Origin: Pseudomonas xionganensis | GTDB lineage: Bacteria > Pseudomonadota > Gammaproteobacteria > Pseudomonadales > Pseudomonadaceae | Length of the DNA: 64,000 nt | Assembly: GCF_009763245.1 (NCBI RefSeq) | Contig: NZ_WKJZ01000003.1 | Span: 1 to 64,000, forward strand | Direction: 5' to 3' | Shown here: piece by piece, positions 55,510 through 64,000 of the stretch | How the letters are laid out: each line of letters opens with the position of its first letter | Numbering within the stretch: the stretch's first letter is position 1 | Position numbers and translations under genes: made by a program | The notes under the pieces: model-generated | Told to the model about the DNA's origin: nothing | The model's input: the letters and a program-made list of their open reading frames with translations, nothing else | Database searches by the model: none

Positions 55510-56535
55510 ATGCCGCGCATGCCTGCTCTTGACCAGGCGCTGCGCGCCGCCCTGACTCACCGTGAACCTCTGCTCGCCGAACTGCACAGCCAGGGCACCG
55601 ACTGCTACCGCCTGTTCCATGGCAGCCAGGAAGGTGCCGGCGGCCTGACCCTGGATCGCTACGGCCCACAACTGCTGGTACAGAGCTTCCATCAGAGCCT
55701 GAGCCGCGAGCAGCTGCTGCCACTGGCAGCCCAGTGCGAGCAGGCTTTGGGTACAGCGCTGCAACTGGTCTACAACGACCGCGCTCAGGGCAACTCGCGG
55801 ATCGATCGCAGCGATGCCGTCTACCAGGCCGATGCCGCAGCCCTGAGCGACCAGATTGGTCGGGAATGGGGACTCAACTACCGGGTGCGCGGCCGCCATG
55901 CCGGGCAGGACCCGCTGCTGTTTCTCGACCTGCGCAACGCCCGCAGCTGGGTCAAGGCCCATAGCACCGGCAAATCCGTGCTCAACCTGTTCGCCTACAC
56001 CTGTGGCGTCGGCCTGAGTGCTGCGGCGGGCGGTGCGAATGAGGTGGTCAACCTCGATTTCGCCGAAGGAAACCTGGCGGTGGGCCGCGAGAACGGCGCG
56101 CTCAATCCCGAACTGCCGGCCATGCAGTTTATCCAGTCGGATTATTTTCCGGCGATTCGTCAGCTGGCCGGGCTGCCGATCAATGCCCGCTGCGGACAGA
56201 AACTGCCGCACTATCCGCGCCTTGAACAACGCCAGTTTGATCGGGTGTTTCTCGACCCGCCGGCCTGGGCCAAGAGCGCCTTTGGCACCGTCGACCTGCT
56301 GCGCGACTACCAGAGCCTGCTCAAACCGGCCATCCTAGCCACCGCCGTGGATGGCGTGCTGATCTGCTGCAACAACCTGGCAAAAGTGGCGATGGACGAC
56401 TGGCGTGAACAGGTGCTGCGCTGCGCCGACAAGCTCGGTCGCCCGGTGCGTGATTGCCAGGTGCTGGCCCCGGCTGCGGACTTTCCCTCCAGCGATGGCC
56501 AACCACCGCTCAAGACCCTGATCCTGCAGTTCTAG
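55510..56535 (+). CDS. RlmI/RlmK-like SAM-dependent methyltransferase
   Basis: This 341-residue class I methyltransferase is of the RlmI/YccW type. The N-terminal part has LTLDRYGPQLLVQSFHQ, and the RFD region has VRGRHAGQDPLLFLDLRNARSWV. Motif I is VLNLFAYTCGVGLSAAAGGANEVVNLDFA in pieces, and catalytic-region motif IV is VFLDPPAWAKSAFGTVDLL. Family members modify 23S rRNA cytosine; the exact position cannot be said. ATG 55510 or 55519 could be the start. Confidence 0.85.
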   Translation: MPRMPALDQALRAALTHREPLLAELHSQGTDCYRLFHGSQEGAGGLTLDRYGPQLLVQSFHQSLSREQLLPLAAQCEQALGTALQLVYNDRAQGNSRIDRSDAVYQADAAALSDQIGREWGLNYRVRGRHAGQDPLLFLDLRNARSWVKAHSTGKSVLNLFAYTCGVGLSAAAGGANEVVNLDFAEGNLAVGRENGALNPELPAMQFIQSDYFPAIRQLAGLPINARCGQKLPHYPRLEQRQFDRVFLDPPAWAKSAFGTVDLLRDYQSLLKPAILATAVDGVLICCNNLAKVAMDDWREQVLRCADKLGRPVRDCQVLAPAADFPSSDGQPPLKTLILQF

Positions 56536-56623
56536 AGCCTTTACGGGAAAAATCCAGCCTCTGCGGAACTGCACCGACGTGCCATACTCCAAGGCACCTT
56601 TGGTCGGCACAGATGCACTCTCC

Positions 56624-59548
56624 ATGCTTAAAGGACTAACCCGCGCCGTCAGCGCCCTGCTTATCGCCCTCACCCTCTACAGCCTGCTGGGCTTTCTGAT
56701 TCTGCCGGGCATCGCCCTGCGCATCGCCAACCAGCAACTGGCCCAGTACGCCACTGTGCCGGCCAGCCTGCAACGCCTGCAGCTCAACCCCTTCAGCCTG
56801 GAGCTCAGCGCCTGGGGCCTGAGCATCGGCGCGCCGGGCGAGGAACAGCTGGGCTTTCAGCGCCTGTACACCAACCTGCAACTGGACAGCCTGTGGGGCG
56901 GCGCCCTGCACCTGGCCGCCATCGAACTGGACAAACCCAATAGTCAGCTGCTATTCGACAAGCAGGGCCGCCTCAACCTGACGCAACTGTTCAAGCTGCC
57001 CGCCAGCGATCAAGCAGAACACGAGACAGCAAACAGCGAGCCGTTTCCCTTGCGTATCGGGCGAATTGCCCTGAGCCAGGGCAACCTGCATTTTCAGGAT
57101 CTGCGCCCCAGCGAAGCCATCGAATTTCTCTATGACGACCTGAATATCGAGCTGTTCAACCTCAGCACCCTGCCTGAGGACAATGCCGAGCTGACACTTG
57201 CGGCCACAGGCCCTGGAGGCGGACGCATCGACTGGAGCGGTAACCTCAGCCTGGTGCCCCTGAGTTCCAGCGGCACCTTGAAAGTCAGCGACGGTCAGCT
57301 CAAGGCCATCTGGCCCTATGTACGCGACGCACTGCCCCTGACCTTGCAGGAGGGCGCCTTCACGTTCAGCAGCGACTACCAACTCAGCCTGACCGAGAGT
57401 ACCCAGGTACAACTGGATAACCTGCAACTGCAGCTGGCGCCGTTCGCCATCAACGACAGCGCCGGGCAACCGCTGGTCAAACTGGCCAGCCTGGAGGTCA
57501 GCGAAAGCAGCCTGGATCTACTCAAGCAGCAGGTTGTGATCGGCAAGGTGCGCAGCCAGCAGCTACACGCCTGGGCCAGCCGCGAGTCCGATGGCCAACT
57601 GAACTGGCAGAAGCTGCTGGCCAGCGCCCCCGCCAGCCCGGCCACGAACGCCCCCGCCACAGCGCCAGACGGCGTCGAGTTGCCAGCGGAGCCAGCCAGT
57701 GACCCAGCGACAGCCGCCGGCAAACCCTGGCAGGTGCTGCTGCGTGATGTGCAACTGCGCGACTACCGCCTGCACCTGGCCGACCAGCTCCCCGAGCAGG
57801 ATGTGGCCCTGGAACTGGGCCCGCTGAACCTCGACCTGCAGGACTTCGACAGCCTCGGCACCCGCCCCTTCAGCCTCAAGCTGGACACAGGTGTGGGCAA
57901 AAGCGGCCAGGTGCAGGCCACTGGCCAGGTACAGCTCAGCCCCACTACGGCCAATCTCAAGGTCGTCAGCCGCGATATCGACCTGCGTCTGGCCCAGGCC
58001 TACCTCAGCCCCTTCGTGCAGGTCGAGTTGCGCAGCGGCCTGCTCGGCAGCGATCTGGCGGTCGAGCTGAACAGCACCGAGCCGCTGGCCCTGTCCATCG
58101 CCGGCAGCGCCCAGATCAGTCAGCTGCACAGCCTGGACACCCTCAAGCAGCGTGATCTGCTGCGTTGGCAGCAACTCGACCTGCAGGGCCTGAACTACCG
58201 GCATGGGGAACGCCTGCAGATCGACAAGGTACTGCTCAGCCAACCCTATGCGCGCTTTATCATCAATGAAGACCTCAGCACCAACCTCAGCGAACTGCTG
58301 ATCCCCCAACCGCCTGCCACAGACAACACAACACCGGCCGCCCCACCCCTGGCCATCAACATCGGCGAGATTGCCTTCAAGGACGGCTCGGCGAATTTCG
58401 CCGACTTCAGCCTGACACCCAACTTTGCCACCGCCATCCAGCAGATGAACGGCCGCATCGGCACCCTCGACAGCCAGACCCAGAAACCTGCAGGCGTGGA
58501 TATCACCGGCAAGGTGGACCGCTATGCGCCCGTCAGCATCAAGGGCCAGCTCAACCCCTTCGACCCACTGGACAGCCTGGACATTCACACCCTGTTCAAA
58601 CAGGTCGAGCTGACCACCCTGACCCCCTACTCCGGCAAGTTCGCCGGCTTTCGCATCCGCAAGGGCCGGCTCAACCTCGACCTGCATTACCGCATCAGCA
58701 AAGGCCAGCTCAACGCAGAAAACAGCGTGGTGGTGGAGCAGCTGCAGCTGGGCGAAAAGGTCGACAGCCCCAATGCCGTGGACCTGCCGATACGTTTGGC
58801 GGTCGCCCTGCTCAAGGACACCGAGGGTAAAATCGCCATCAACCTGCCAGTCAAGGGCGACCTCAACAACCCCGAGTTCAGCGTGATGCCCATCGTCTGG
58901 CAGACCCTGCGCAATCTGGTACTGCGCGCCGCCCAGGCCCCATTCAAATTTATCGGCGGACTAGTCAGTGGCGGTAGCGATGTCGACCTGAGCAACGTGC
59001 CCTTTGCCGCCGGCAGCAGCGAACTGGAGGCCAGCGCCCAAAGCACCCTGGATATTCTGGCCAATGCCCTCAAGGAACGCCCGGCTCTGCGCCTTGAAGT
59101 GGAAGGTGTCAGCGCCGACAGCGATGGGCCATTACTGGCCGAACAGCGCCTACAGCGCGAATTCCAGAATACCTGGCAACGGATTCTGCAACGCCGTGGC
59201 GAGAGCGTGCCCGCCGATACCAGCCTGCTGGTCGTACCGGAAGACGAACAGGGCGCACTGCTGGAAGGGATTTACCGCGCACGCCTGAAGCAGCAACCGC
59301 CGCCCGAATGGCGTGAGCTGGACGATGAGCAGCGCAGTGCTCAACTGCGCGCTGCCGTGCTGCAGTCCTGGGCCCAGAGCAGCTTGCTGCAGCGTCAGCT
59401 GGCCCAGGCTCGCGCTGCCAGCATCAAGGACTATCTGGTGGACCGCGGCGGGCTGGCGGGCGAACGCATCTATCTGCTGGATGTCAAACTGACTGAGGCA
59501 CAAGCCGACGGCAGCGTACTCAGCGCCCTGCACCTGGACAGTGAATGA
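56624..59548 (+). CDS. DUF748 AsmA-like protein with OmpA-like C-terminus
   Basis: This 974-residue protein has an N-terminal signal/anchor (ALLIALTLYSLLGFLILPGIAL). A long periplasmic body of amphipathic beta repeats follows (PFSLELSAWGLSIG, RIALSQGNLHFQDLRPSEAIEF and repeats to about 780, including AINIGEIAFKDGSANFADFSL in outline), typical of DUF748/AsmA-like repeating beta-groove proteins. The C-terminal ~200 residues have an OmpA-like character (VPFAAGSSELEASAQSTLDIL, LRLEVEGVSA). Relatives move lipid between membranes; this is inferred, not shown. It overlaps the next gene by 4 bases. Confidence 0.88.
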   Translation: MLKGLTRAVSALLIALTLYSLLGFLILPGIALRIANQQLAQYATVPASLQRLQLNPFSLELSAWGLSIGAPGEEQLGFQRLYTNLQLDSLWGGALHLAAIELDKPNSQLLFDKQGRLNLTQLFKLPASDQAEHETANSEPFPLRIGRIALSQGNLHFQDLRPSEAIEFLYDDLNIELFNLSTLPEDNAELTLAATGPGGGRIDWSGNLSLVPLSSSGTLKVSDGQLKAIWPYVRDALPLTLQEGAFTFSSDYQLSLTESTQVQLDNLQLQLAPFAINDSAGQPLVKLASLEVSESSLDLLKQQVVIGKVRSQQLHAWASRESDGQLNWQKLLASAPASPATNAPATAPDGVELPAEPASDPATAAGKPWQVLLRDVQLRDYRLHLADQLPEQDVALELGPLNLDLQDFDSLGTRPFSLKLDTGVGKSGQVQATGQVQLSPTTANLKVVSRDIDLRLAQAYLSPFVQVELRSGLLGSDLAVELNSTEPLALSIAGSAQISQLHSLDTLKQRDLLRWQQLDLQGLNYRHGERLQIDKVLLSQPYARFIINEDLSTNLSELLIPQPPATDNTTPAAPPLAINIGEIAFKDGSANFADFSLTPNFATAIQQMNGRIGTLDSQTQKPAGVDITGKVDRYAPVSIKGQLNPFDPLDSLDIHTLFKQVELTTLTPYSGKFAGFRIRKGRLNLDLHYRISKGQLNAENSVVVEQLQLGEKVDSPNAVDLPIRLAVALLKDTEGKIAINLPVKGDLNNPEFSVMPIVWQTLRNLVLRAAQAPFKFIGGLVSGGSDVDLSNVPFAAGSSELEASAQSTLDILANALKERPALRLEVEGVSADSDGPLLAEQRLQREFQNTWQRILQRRGESVPADTSLLVVPEDEQGALLEGIYRARLKQQPPPEWRELDDEQRSAQLRAAVLQSWAQSSLLQRQLAQARAASIKDYLVDRGGLAGERIYLLDVKLTEAQADGSVLSALHLDSE

Positions 59549-59850
59549 CCATGAAAACCCTGATCAAAGGCTTGCTAATCCTCATGCTAATTGGCAGCCC
59601 CCTTGTAGCTCTGGCTGAAACCCTGCGCTGTGGCAGCCAGCTGGTGAGCATCGGTGATCGCCGTTTTGAGGTGCTGCAAAAGTGTGGCGAACCCGCCTAC
59701 CGTGACCTGGTCGGTTACAGCTTGAGTAAAAATGAACGCCGCGAATACAGCGTCGAAGAGTGGGTCTATGGCCCTGATAACGGCATGCTCAGCATCCTCA
59801 CCTTTGAGGGTAATCGCCTGAGTCAGATCGAGCGGCAGCGTAGCCGCTGA
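59545..59850 (+). CDS. DUF2845 secreted protein, first copy
   Basis: This 101-residue protein has a signal peptide (MKTLIKGLLILMLIGSPLVALA) and a DUF2845 body with two conserved Cys (TLRCGSQLVS; LQKCGEPAYR) and the GY...EEWVYGPDNGMLSILTFEGNRL signature in outline. It starts within the end of the DUF748 gene (ATGA), so it is coupled. A second copy follows after 11 bases. The function is unknown, the location periplasmic. Confidence 0.85.
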   Translation: MTMKTLIKGLLILMLIGSPLVALAETLRCGSQLVSIGDRRFEVLQKCGEPAYRDLVGYSLSKNERREYSVEEWVYGPDNGMLSILTFEGNRLSQIERQRSR

Positions 59851-59861
59851 TAGGTCATTCC

Positions 59862-60161
59862 ATGAAAGCCCTGATCCTCGGCCTGCTTCTGCTGGTGCCC
59901 TTGACTGCACAGGCTTCATCGACCCTGCGCTGCGGCAGTCAGCTCATCAGTACGAATGACGCCAGCAGTACAGTACTGCACAAATGCGGCGAGCCCATCA
60001 GCCGGGACTTTCTCGGCTACCGTGAGCGCCTGGATATCTATGGCTACCGCCATGAAGTGGCGGTGGAGGAATGGACCTATGGCCCACGCAACGGCATGTA
60101 CCACTTCCTGCGGTTCGAGGCCAACCGCCTGATCAAGATCGACAGCAAACGCGGTAACTGA
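59862..60161 (+). CDS. DUF2845 secreted protein, second copy
   Basis: This 99-residue paralog of the previous gene has a signal peptide (MKALILGLLLLVPLTAQA) and the same landmarks: STLRCGSQLIS, HKCGEPISRDFLGY, VEEWTYGPRNGMYHFLRFEANRL in outline. The pair arose by tandem duplication. Both conserved Cys are kept, suggesting a disulfide. Confidence 0.85.
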   Translation: MKALILGLLLLVPLTAQASSTLRCGSQLISTNDASSTVLHKCGEPISRDFLGYRERLDIYGYRHEVAVEEWTYGPRNGMYHFLRFEANRLIKIDSKRGN

Positions 60162-60216
60162 CAAAGCCGCTGGCGCCTGCTAGCCTCGCCGGCCTGCCAC
60201 CAAGGAAAGGTCGTCG

Positions 60217-61671
60217 ATGCTGATCATCCCCGCCGAACACCCTCTGGACTGGAAAAAACCACCCGTTATCACCCTGCTGCTGATCCTGCTCAATGTGCTG
60301 ATCTACTTCGGCTATCAGGGCGGCGATCAGACTCGGGAAGAACAAGCGGTCAAACTCTACCTCGATGGCGGCCTGCTCAACCGCGAGCGCGCCCTGTTTA
60401 TACCGGCCTTTACCGAGCGCCATGAACTGGACGAGGAGACGCGCGAACAGCTGGACGCCATGCGCCGCCGCGATCTGGCCAGGTTGGTATTGTTCGACCT
60501 GCAGTTCGAGCACAACCTGCATCACCACCCCGACTATCTGAGCGACCCGACCTGGCAGCAGGCGCGACAGAAAGCAGAAGCCGCGCGCGATCGCATCAGC
60601 ATCATGCGGTTCGGCTTTATCCCCGCCAAGTTCAGCCTTGAAGGCCTGTTTGGCGCCATGTTCCTGCATGGTGACTTCGGCCACCTGGCCGGCAACATGC
60701 TGTTCCTGTTTATCTTTGGCTTCGCCCTGGAAATCGCCCTGGGACGCTGGGTCTACCTGGGGCTGTACCTGCTCAGTGGGGTGTCATCGCATCTGTTGTG
60801 GTGGATCATGGATCCGGCCTGGATCGCCGGAGTGGGCGCCTCAGGTGCGATTTCCGGGTTGATGGGCATGTACCTCGGGGTCTACGGCCTACGCCGGATC
60901 AACTTCTTCTACTGGCTAGGCCCGCTGTTTGGTTACTTCCGCGCCCCGGCCCTGTGGATCCTGCCGGTGTGGTTGGGCAAAGAGCTATACGGCTTGCTGC
61001 TGGCCAATGACAACGTCAACTACTACGCCCACCTGGGCGGGCTGCTGGCCGGATTCGCCTGCGTCTGGCTGCCACGCCAGACCAACCAGCTGAAGGTCGA
61101 CGAAGCCTATCTGCACAAAGAGGACCCGGACGCCGATTTCAAGCGCGAGTTGGCCAGCCTGGATCAGCAGATCGGCAGCTTCGCCCTGGAGCAGGCAGCC
61201 CAACGCGGCCTGGCCATGCTCGGCCGCTACCCGGGGCGTGCGCCGCTGCTGGAACGCCTCTATCCCCTGGCCCTGAACCGCAAGGATCGGGCGCTGCTCA
61301 GCAGCGTGCTGCAACAGCTGCTCAAGCTCCCCGAGGACGCCCCCAGCCAGGCCCTGCTGCAGCGCCTGGCCGAGGATAGCGGCAACCCGCAGCATGGCCT
61401 GCTGCGTCACCCCGGCGTGCAACTGCACCTGTTGCAGCGCCTGCTCAGTGGGCACGACAACCAACTGGCCCTGGGTGCCTGGCGACGCCTGAGCCAGGGT
61501 GCTCAGCGCCCGGAGAAGCTGCCAGCCCTGACCCTGCAGCTGGCCAAGTTGCTGGGCAAACAGGGCGACTTTCGCGGCCTGGCTGAACTGGCCCACTTCC
61601 TCGGCGAGGCCTACCCCATGGCCGAGCAGACCCGCCAGCTAAGCCTCTACCGCCAGCATCTGCAGCGCTAA
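60217..61671 (+). CDS. Rhomboid-family intramembrane serine protease
   Basis: This 484-residue polytopic protease has catalytic Ser209 in GVGASGAISGLMG and His272 in YYAHLGGLLAG. The oxyanion-loop/TM2 motif is FLHGDFGHLAGNMLFLFIFG. It has about six to seven helices (residues 15-35 and 145-290). A soluble C-terminal tail of about 190 residues is helical and TPR-like (LEQAAQRGLAMLGRYPG, LLQRLAEDSGN), which probably binds partners. Substrates are unknown. Confidence 0.9.
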   Translation: MLIIPAEHPLDWKKPPVITLLLILLNVLIYFGYQGGDQTREEQAVKLYLDGGLLNRERALFIPAFTERHELDEETREQLDAMRRRDLARLVLFDLQFEHNLHHHPDYLSDPTWQQARQKAEAARDRISIMRFGFIPAKFSLEGLFGAMFLHGDFGHLAGNMLFLFIFGFALEIALGRWVYLGLYLLSGVSSHLLWWIMDPAWIAGVGASGAISGLMGMYLGVYGLRRINFFYWLGPLFGYFRAPALWILPVWLGKELYGLLLANDNVNYYAHLGGLLAGFACVWLPRQTNQLKVDEAYLHKEDPDADFKRELASLDQQIGSFALEQAAQRGLAMLGRYPGRAPLLERLYPLALNRKDRALLSSVLQQLLKLPEDAPSQALLQRLAEDSGNPQHGLLRHPGVQLHLLQRLLSGHDNQLALGAWRRLSQGAQRPEKLPALTLQLAKLLGKQGDFRGLAELAHFLGEAYPMAEQTRQLSLYRQHLQR

Positions 61672-61680
61672 GGCGGCCGC

Positions 61681-63096
61681 TCAGGCCTGAGTGGTGAGCT
61701 TGGCCAAGGTCGTCTGCAGCGCCCGGACCTCAACCAGCAGCGGCGACTGCGGGTAACGGGTCAGGATAAAGGTCAGCAGCTTCTGCGCCGGCTCGACCTG
61801 CCCCAGGCCCTCGGCAAAACCCCGGGCCGCCAGCAGATAGGCCCGGGGAATATGCGGATAGCTGGGAAAGCGCTGGTGCAGATTGCGCAACAGGCTCAGG
61901 GCCTCGCGGGTCTTGTGGCGCTGCAGCAGGGCCTCGGCCACCACTTCGCAGACCTGGGCGTCCTCGGGCAGATAATCGGCCTGTAGCTGACGGGCATTGA
62001 GCAGCGCCGTTGCGGCCAGAGATGGATTCAAGCGTGCGGCCAGGGGCAGGTAGTGGCTCAGATGACGCAGACAACGGCTGCGCTCACGCAGGCCGAACAG
62101 CAGCTGGTGGAAGCGTTCATTGAGCCTGATGTCGTGATCATTACGTTCAAGGGCTGCAGCCAGGGTTTCCAGGGCCTGGCCACTCTGGCCCTCCTTGAGG
62201 CGGATCTCGGCCTGGGCCAGGGCGCGACGGCGCTGATATTCAGCCGTCGGATAAGAGGCCTGGCCATTCTCATCGGCGATCACATAACCCAGGGCGCCCT
62301 GATACTGGAACACCGCATAGCCCATCATGGCGCACATCACCACGCCGAAATAGGCGAACAGAAAGGCCGCAATCGGCACCAGCACCACCCGGGGCAGGCC
62401 GCTGGAAAGCATATGGGTCACCCAGCCCGGCGACTGCCAGAGGATAAACAGAAAGGCGCAGAGAATCAGGTAGCGCCAGCCCATGGCGCGCATCACCTGG
62501 CCCACCTGATCGGGACTCAGGGCCGCACCCAGCTCCTTGTCCAGAGCCAGGCGGATAATGCTGGCCGGCATGGCCAGGAGGATGCCCAGGGTCACCGCCC
62601 AGTAAAGCGCTTCGCTGTTGAAGTCCGCCGCCAGCCACAGTGCGCCAAAAGCAATGGCGAACACCACCAGCTGGCGAAAGAACAGGCTGAAGCCCTCAGG
62701 GCTGAAGGCGCTGAGCAGGCTGGGGGCCTGGCTGCCGGCCTGGCAGCTGGCCTCGATCACGCTGTGAAAATACTTGGTCGCCACGCTGAACAGGCAGCCC
62801 CAGAGGATCAGCGACTGCGGCATAAACAGGCTGGCCAGGGCCAGCAGTACGGCAAAGGTCATGGGGCCGCCCTGCAGCCCATAGAGAAAGAAGCTGGGAA
62901 TCCGCTCCCAGAACGGCTGGGCCGTGTTGGCCGCGCCAAGGAACTGCAGCTGCACATTGCACAACGGGCAGACCGGCAACTCGTCCGGGGCATCGGCATT
63001 CAGGGGGATACAGCAGTCGCCGAAGCTGCGCTCGCACGGCAGGCACTGCCAGGTGGCGGGTTGCGCCGGATGGTAACGGCAGAGGGTCTTGTCCAT
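61681..63096 (-). CDS. Zinc-site membrane protein with TPR-like tail
   Basis: This 471-residue protein has an N-terminal Cys/His cluster (CRYHPAQPATWQCLPCERSFGDCC in pieces, then PVCPLCN) resembling a B-box-type zinc site. Residues about 60-280 are hydrophobic with four to six membrane helices. The C-terminal ~170 residues form TPR-like repeats (RLKEGQSGQALETLAAALERN, KTREALSLLRNLHQRFP). AGGAAG precedes the ATG. No function is known. It is convergent to the rhomboid gene, 9 bases away. Confidence 0.78.
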   Translation of the reverse strand: MDKTLCRYHPAQPATWQCLPCERSFGDCCIPLNADAPDELPVCPLCNVQLQFLGAANTAQPFWERIPSFFLYGLQGGPMTFAVLLALASLFMPQSLILWGCLFSVATKYFHSVIEASCQAGSQAPSLLSAFSPEGFSLFFRQLVVFAIAFGALWLAADFNSEALYWAVTLGILLAMPASIIRLALDKELGAALSPDQVGQVMRAMGWRYLILCAFLFILWQSPGWVTHMLSSGLPRVVLVPIAAFLFAYFGVVMCAMMGYAVFQYQGALGYVIADENGQASYPTAEYQRRRALAQAEIRLKEGQSGQALETLAAALERNDHDIRLNERFHQLLFGLRERSRCLRHLSHYLPLAARLNPSLAATALLNARQLQADYLPEDAQVCEVVAEALLQRHKTREALSLLRNLHQRFPSYPHIPRAYLLAARGFAEGLGQVEPAQKLLTFILTRYPQSPLLVEVRALQTTLAKLTTQA

Positions 63097-63195
63097 AAGC
63101 TGGGCTTCCTAAAAGACGGCATCAACAATCGCCGGGAGCGATTTTCAACGTCGCGCAGCGACGGCCCGAAGGGTGGCCGCCTGGGATCGCAGGCC

Positions 63196-63226
63196 ATAAA
63201 AAAAGAGGGCCATCGAGGCCCTCTTC
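63196..63226 (-). terminator. Rho-independent terminator of pnp
   Basis: AGAGGGCC (63204-63211) pairs with GGCCCTCT (63217-63224). On the minus strand it is followed by a T7 run. It closes the pnp transcript. Confidence 0.88.
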
Positions 63227-63251
63227 TTGTGTACCGCGAGACGGGGGAAGT

Positions 63252-64000
63252 TTACACCCCCGAAGCCTCGGCGGCAGCCACGTCCTTGATGGACAGCTTG
63301 ATACGGCCGCGGTTATCCACGTCCAGTACCAACACCTTCACTTCCTGACCTTCCTTGAGCACGTCGGTGACCTTCTCCACGCGCTGATCGCTGAGCATGG
63401 AGATGTGCACCAGGCCGTCCTTGCCCGGCAGGATGTTGACGAAGGCACCGAAGTCAACGATGCGCTCAACCTTGCCGACGTAGATCTTGCCGATCTCGGC
63501 TTCCGCAGTGATGGCCAGTACGCGCTGCTTGGCAGCCTCGGCCGCTTCCTTGGTTTCGCCGAATATCTTGATCGAGCCGTCGTCTTCGATATCGATCGAA
63601 GCCTTGGTTTCTTCGCAGATGGCGCGGATGGTGGCGCCGCCCTTGCCGATCACGTCGCGGATCTTGTCCTGGTCGATCTTCATTGCCAGCATGGTCGGCG
63701 CGTTGGCCGACAGCTCGCTGCGCGACTGGGCAATCACCTGGTTCATCTGGCCGAGGATGTTCAGACGCGCTTCCAGCGCCTGCTCCAGGGCCTGCTCCAT
63801 GATTTCTTCGGTGATGCCCTGGATCTTGATGTCCATCTGCAGTGCGGTCACGCCCTTGGCGGTACCGGCTACCTTGAAGTCCATGTCGCCCAGGTGGTCT
63901 TCGTCGCCGAGGATGTCGGTCAGTACGGCGAACTTGTCACCTTCCTTGACCAGGCCCATGGCGATACCGGCCACCGGCGCCTTCATCGGCACACCGGCGT
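63252..64000 (-). CDS. pnp: Polynucleotide phosphorylase, C-terminal part
   Basis: The window cuts this gene; only about 249 codons at the 3' end are seen. Visible are the end of the second RNase PH domain ([28 protein letters not shown] with active-site Asp residues), the KH domain ([19 protein letters not shown]) and the S1 domain ([24 protein letters not shown]). The enzyme degrades RNA phosphorolytically from the 3' end and is a degradosome partner. The frame stays open to 64000. Confidence 0.97.
   Translation of the reverse strand, partial: AGVPMKAPVAGIAMGLVKEGDKFAVLTDILGDEDHLGDMDFKVAGTAKGVTALQMDIKIQGITEEIMEQALEQALEARLNILGQMNQVIAQSRSELSANAPTMLAMKIDQDKIRDVIGKGGATIRAICEETKASIDIEDDGSIKIFGETKEAAEAAKQRVLAITAEAEIGKIYVGKVERIVDFGAFVNILPGKDGLVHISMLSDQRVEKVTDVLKEGQEVKVLVLDVDNRGRIKLSIKDVAAAEASGV

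Overview
The window is a gene-dense, high-GC stretch of a gammaproteobacterial chromosome, almost certainly from Pseudomonas or a close relative. The evidence is a set of loci typical of that group: pssA-ilvC-ilvH-ilvI, a PrrF iron-responsive sRNA between cbpA and the phu haem-uptake locus, desB/desT next to ureEFG, and cbrX-cbrA-cbrB-crcZ followed by pcnB-folK-panB-panC-pgi-acs. No phage, transposase, integron or CRISPR array was seen. Species cannot be assigned from sequence reading alone. Comparisons with P. aeruginosa gene order are from memory.

Layout. 1-110: tandem promoters reading leftwards off the window, resembling rRNA operon promoters. 296-4836 (minus): phosphatidylserine synthase and branched-chain amino acid genes with a long leader before ilvI. 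5004-8800: DUF4124 protein, YqcC, an LpoP-like TPR lipoprotein and PBP1b. 8919-12876 (plus): a phosphotransferase/ATPase fusion, a pentapeptide-repeat protein, a methyltransferase, a TfoX C-terminal-like protein and CbpA. 13002-13113: PrrF. 13197-22077: haem uptake, with tonB-phuS-exbB-exbD-phuT-phuU-phuV-phuW on minus and the receptor phuR divergent behind a Fur-box-like site. 22325-23422: a small Rieske protein and a methyltransferase. 23500-26504: acyl desaturase DesB, its redox partner and the repressor DesT, with two palindromic operators. 26668-29248: urease maturation (ureE, ureF, ureG) and a HupE/UreJ permease; urease structural genes are not in the window.

29249-29842 holds no convincing gene but has a cluster of DnaA boxes beside an AT-rich stretch, which is origin-like although dnaA is not adjacent. 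30091-31032 is a DUF808 membrane protein. 31115-37977 is a three-gene transglutaminase / permuted ATP-grasp-alpha-E / transglutaminase-DUF2126 cassette, probably an uncharacterised peptide-ligating system. 38329-40679 encodes a diheme cytochrome and a beta-helix lipoprotein. 40827-46076 is the CbrAB carbon/nitrogen regulatory unit with its target sRNA CrcZ. 46208-53999 carries pcnB, folK, panB, panC, pgi and acs; panD is absent between panC and pgi. 54186-63096 holds a thiolase, an RlmI-like methyltransferase, a large AsmA-like DUF748 protein with two small DUF2845 proteins, a rhomboid protease and a zinc-site/membrane/TPR-like protein. The window ends inside pnp (minus).

The main themes are iron and haem homeostasis (Fur, PrrF, Phu), envelope biogenesis (pssA, PBP1b/LpoP, DesB, DUF748), global carbon control (CbrAB/CrcZ) and core biosynthesis. 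Intergenic gaps are rich in REP-like hairpins and one MITE-like palindrome family.
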